Source: Novosphingobium sp. G106 | GTDB lineage: Bacteria; Pseudomonadota; Alphaproteobacteria; Sphingomonadales; Sphingomonadaceae | Assembly: GCF_019075875.1 (NCBI RefSeq) | Contig: NZ_JAHOOZ010000001.1 | Coordinates: forward strand, 806,001 to 870,000 | DNA: 64,000 bases | Direction of reading: 5' to 3' | Shown: positions 61,530 to 64,000 of the stretch, one piece after another | Layout: each line of letters begins with the position of its first letter | How positions within the stretch are numbered: the stretch's first letter is position 1 | Notes under the pieces: model-generated | Seen by the model: only the letters and a program-made list of their open reading frames with translations | Databases searched by the model: none | What the model was told of the DNA's origin: nothing | Program-made: the position numbers and the translations under genes

Positions 61530-63203
61530 ATGGCCACCAGCGCTGACATGCCGAGCGAAGAGCGTGGCGGCACATTCGCGCCGCTGCGCGAAAAGACGTT
61601 CCGCACGATCTGGACGGCCAGCCTGTTCTCGAACTTCGGCCAGCTCATCCTGGGTGTCGGCGCGGCGTGGGAAATGGTCCGGCTCAGCAACAATTCGCCG
61701 AGCATGGTCGCGCTCGTGCAGACGGCGCTGATGGTGCCGCTGATGCTGGTCGCGCTGCCGGCGGGCGCGGTGGCCGACATGTTCGACCGGCGCAAGATCG
61801 CATTGGTCGGCCTCGGTTTCGCCATTCTGGCGAGCACGGTGCTGACGACGCTGGCCTTCCTCGGGCTGACGACGCCCTGGATGCTCCTAGGCTTCCTCGT
61901 GCTCGTCGGCGGCGGCGTCGCGCTTTACAGCCCGTCCTGGCAGGCCTCGATCGGTGAGCAGGTCAGCTCGCAGAACCTGCCCGCCGCGGTGGCGCTCGGC
62001 ACGATCAGCTACAACGTCGCGCGCAGCTTCGGTCCGGCTCTGGGCGGCCTCATCGTGCTCGCCTTCGGTGCCAAGGCCGCGTTCGGCATCAATGCCGTGT
62101 TCTACATCCCGCTCTGGCTCGCCTTCTTCGCCTGGACGCGAAAGCACGTGCCGTCGCGCCTGCCGCCCGAACGGATCGACCGGGCGATCATATCGGGCGC
62201 ACGCTATGCGCTGCATTCGCCGCCGGTACGCACGGTGCTGCTGCGGGCGCTGACCTACGGCCTCTCCAGCGCGACCGCTTCGGCGCTGGCACCGCTGGTG
62301 GCCAAGGACCTGCTGAACGGGAACGCCGGCGTCTATGGCATCCTGCTCGGCGCGACCGGGGTGGGGGCGGTCCTGGGCGCGCTCTTCGTCAGCCAGATCC
62401 GCGACCGCCTGTCGACCGAGACCGCGATGCGCCTGCTTGCCGTGGGCAGCGGCCTGCCGCTGATGGTGGTCGGAACCAGCCATTCGCTGGTGCTGACCTG
62501 CGCTGCGTTCTTCGTCATGGGCGCTTGCAACATCCTCAGCGTGTCGATGCTCAACGTCACGATCCAGCTCTCGGCGCCGCGCTGGGTGACGGCCCGGGCG
62601 CTGTCGCTCTACTCGTCGGCGCTCACCGCCGGCATCGGCATCGGCGCCTGGGCCTGGGGCGTGGTCGCTGCCCATACCGATGTGGGCTTTGCCTTCGTCG
62701 CCTCCGGGGTTGCGATGCTGGCGACCGTGGGGCTCGGTATGCTGTTCCCGCTCCATGCCGACAAGGAGGTCGATACCGACTCCGTCGACATCGGCTACGA
62801 GCCCGAAGTCGGCCTAGGGCTGAGCCTGCGCTCGGGGCCGGTGGTGATCGAGGTCGAATACGATGTCGACCCCGAGCAAGCCCGCGAATTCTACGGCGTC
62901 ATGGTTCGGCTGCAGCGAGCACGCAACCGCATCGGCGCCTTCGACTGGTCGATCTCACGCGACATTGCCAACCCCGCGCTCTGGGTCGAGCGCTATCATT
63001 GCCCGACCTGGGGCGACTACTTGCGCATGCGCGACCGGTATACACAAACCGAGTTCGAACTGCAGGAAATGGCCGACAGCTTCAACCGCACGGGCCACGG
63101 TCATCGTGTCCGCCGGCGGCTCGAGCGGCCGTTCGGATCGGTCCGCTGGAAGGCTGATTCGCCCGATCTCTATCGGGGGACGGTCGGATACATCGGCCCC
63201 TGA
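61530..63203 (+). CDS. MFS exporter (MFS_3/EntS-like) with C-terminal soluble domain
   Basis: A 557-residue transporter. The first ~410 residues form about 12 hydrophobic segments with motif A-like AGAVADMFDRRK, typical of the MFS_3 group that includes the enterobactin exporter EntS. The last ~140 residues (VEVEYDVDPEQAREFYGVMVRLQ in part, then FDWSISRDIANP and RRLERPFGSVRW) look like a dimeric ferredoxin-like / antibiotic-monooxygenase-type domain, as in longer family members. GAGGGG precedes the ATG. Cargo unknown. Confidence 0.87.
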   Translation: MATSADMPSEERGGTFAPLREKTFRTIWTASLFSNFGQLILGVGAAWEMVRLSNNSPSMVALVQTALMVPLMLVALPAGAVADMFDRRKIALVGLGFAILASTVLTTLAFLGLTTPWMLLGFLVLVGGGVALYSPSWQASIGEQVSSQNLPAAVALGTISYNVARSFGPALGGLIVLAFGAKAAFGINAVFYIPLWLAFFAWTRKHVPSRLPPERIDRAIISGARYALHSPPVRTVLLRALTYGLSSATASALAPLVAKDLLNGNAGVYGILLGATGVGAVLGALFVSQIRDRLSTETAMRLLAVGSGLPLMVVGTSHSLVLTCAAFFVMGACNILSVSMLNVTIQLSAPRWVTARALSLYSSALTAGIGIGAWAWGVVAAHTDVGFAFVASGVAMLATVGLGMLFPLHADKEVDTDSVDIGYEPEVGLGLSLRSGPVVIEVEYDVDPEQAREFYGVMVRLQRARNRIGAFDWSISRDIANPALWVERYHCPTWGDYLRMRDRYTQTEFELQEMADSFNRTGHGHRVRRRLERPFGSVRWKADSPDLYRGTVGYIGP

Positions 63204-63337
63204 TTGTATCCACCGTGGTAAGTGGAACACAGGTGCGTTCTAAAATGCTCGTACTGATGATCGCCCACTGGACAGCGTAAACGCGGTTGGGATAGCGGCG
63301 TGAATTGTACAAGCGTCCAAAAAGCCTGGGAGGGGTT

Positions 63338-64000
63338 ATGCGCACCGATACCATCCGCACCGCCACGTCTATTTTCGGCCTGATCGGCCTCGTCGCCGTT
63401 TCTGCGCCGGCCTTTGCTCAGGCCAGCGAGGCGGGCGCCATTGTCTCGGACGAGATCGTCGTCACCGCGCAGCGCCGCGAGGAGCGCTCGGTCGACGTGC
63501 CGATTACCATCACGGCAATCGGCTCTCAGCAACTCGCGACTGCAAATGTCCAGACCTTGACCGATATCAGCAAGGTGACCCCGGCACTACGCTTCGACAA
63601 TAACAGTGCTTTCGTGCAGCCGACCATCCGCGGCGTCGGCACACCGGTGACCACCTCGGGTGGCGGCAGCAACGTCGGTATCTATATCGACAACTTCTAT
63701 TCGCCCAATCCGCTTGCAGCCGACTTTCAATTCCTCAACGTCCAGAGCGTCCAGGTGCTGAAGGGTCCGCAGGGGACACTGTTTGGTCACAATACGACCG
63801 GCGGTGCGATTCTGGTGCAGACCGCCGACCCGAGCACGACCACCGCGATGCGGGCCAAGGTCTCGTACGCGCGCTTCAATGACGTCAATGCTCAGGCCTA
63901 CGGCACGTTTGGCCTAGCCGATAACGTCGCTCTCGACCTCGAAGGTCTCTATCACCGCGGTGACGGCTGGAAGACGAACATCATCGACGGGAAGAAAGTC
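63338..64000 (+). CDS. TonB-dependent receptor, N-terminal part (gene runs off the window end)
   Basis: The visible 221 residues hold a signal peptide (TATSIFGLIGLVAVSAPAFA), a TonB-box-like EIVVTAQRREE and the plug domain with LKGPQGTLFGHNTTGGAIL; the barrel lies beyond base 64000. The ATG at 63338 follows GGGAGGGG. It is the third TonB receptor in the window and lies just after an exporter gene, a pairing also seen in siderophore systems, but the plug alone does not identify the ligand. Confidence 0.88.
   Translation, partial: MRTDTIRTATSIFGLIGLVAVSAPAFAQASEAGAIVSDEIVVTAQRREERSVDVPITITAIGSQQLATANVQTLTDISKVTPALRFDNNSAFVQPTIRGVGTPVTTSGGGSNVGIYIDNFYSPNPLAADFQFLNVQSVQVLKGPQGTLFGHNTTGGAILVQTADPSTTTAMRAKVSYARFNDVNAQAYGTFGLADNVALDLEGLYHRGDGWKTNIIDGKKV

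Noticed and set aside
63338..64000. Siderophore receptor paired with an enterobactin exporter
   Set aside because: The exporter group (MFS_3) is broad, no siderophore synthesis genes are present, and the receptor is truncated before its ligand-defining barrel.

Overview
The window is a GC-rich, densely coded stretch of chromosome or large replicon from what is most likely a sphingomonad alphaproteobacterium (order Sphingomonadales). That placement is an inference. It rests on three TonB-dependent receptors set beside catabolic genes, many SDR and CoA-pathway enzymes, and short inverted REP-like doublets that I associate with sphingomonads. I see no rRNA, tRNA, CRISPR array, integrase, transposase or phage gene. 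The window starts inside an MFS transporter gene and ends inside a TonB receptor gene.

Region 1 (1-9143) is the most notable part: a compact coenzyme F420 locus. On the minus strand lie two MFS transporters, a luciferase-like (LLM) F420-type oxidoreductase, an SDR, cofC and an NADPH:F420 reductase (fno/npdG). Diverging from them on the plus strand are cofE, cofD and a fused cofG-cofH (fbiC) with both radical-SAM cysteine motifs. Together these supply every dedicated step from the Fo precursors to F420 polyglutamate, plus a reductase and a probable user enzyme. No FbiB-type nitroreductase domain is attached to CofE.

Region 2 (9283-19067) is a minus-strand catabolic operon: a beta-hydroxyacid dehydrogenase fused to an NTF2-like domain, SDR, a second beta-hydroxyacid dehydrogenase, SDR, a double carboxymuconolactone-decarboxylase-like protein and an aldehyde dehydrogenase. 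A GntR-type regulator diverges from it. It is followed by a VOC protein, a PAPS-type sulfotransferase and an AraC regulator.

Region 3 (19085-28091) holds two tandem SDR paralogues, a zinc-type alcohol dehydrogenase and an alkyl-sulfatase-like MBL protein, then a LuxR-type regulator divergent from cysD-cysNC-cysQ. The cys genes make PAPS and clear PAP. With the sulfotransferase and the sulfatase-like protein they suggest sulfate-ester metabolism rather than plain assimilation.

Region 4 (28330-40917) has a TonB receptor, TetR, an AcuI/YhdH-like reductase, an acyl-CoA synthetase, an NTF2-like protein, MarR plus a DHA2 efflux pump, SDR, aldehyde dehydrogenase, TetR and an enoyl-CoA hydratase.

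Region 5 (41121-64000) is beta-oxidation-like: a fused double acyl-CoA dehydrogenase, a TonB receptor, a single-cluster ferredoxin, DUF2889-like protein, GST, serine hydrolase, IclR, an unusual enoyl-CoA hydratase, amidohydrolase, three CaiB/BaiF CoA-transferases (one apparently circularly permuted), an acyl-CoA ligase, a small CGGAPM protein, a small secreted protein, MarR, a thiolase, an MFS exporter and a third TonB receptor. The picture is an organism importing hydrophobic or bulky substrates through TonB receptors and degrading them as CoA thioesters. The substrate cannot be read from sequence alone.

Notable non-coding structure: five REP-like inverted doublets in three families; a 17-bp near-identical motif upstream of the IclR gene and upstream of a TonB receptor, with a related inverted form upstream of a CoA-transferase (a candidate IclR regulon); and several perfect palindromes next to regulator genes.
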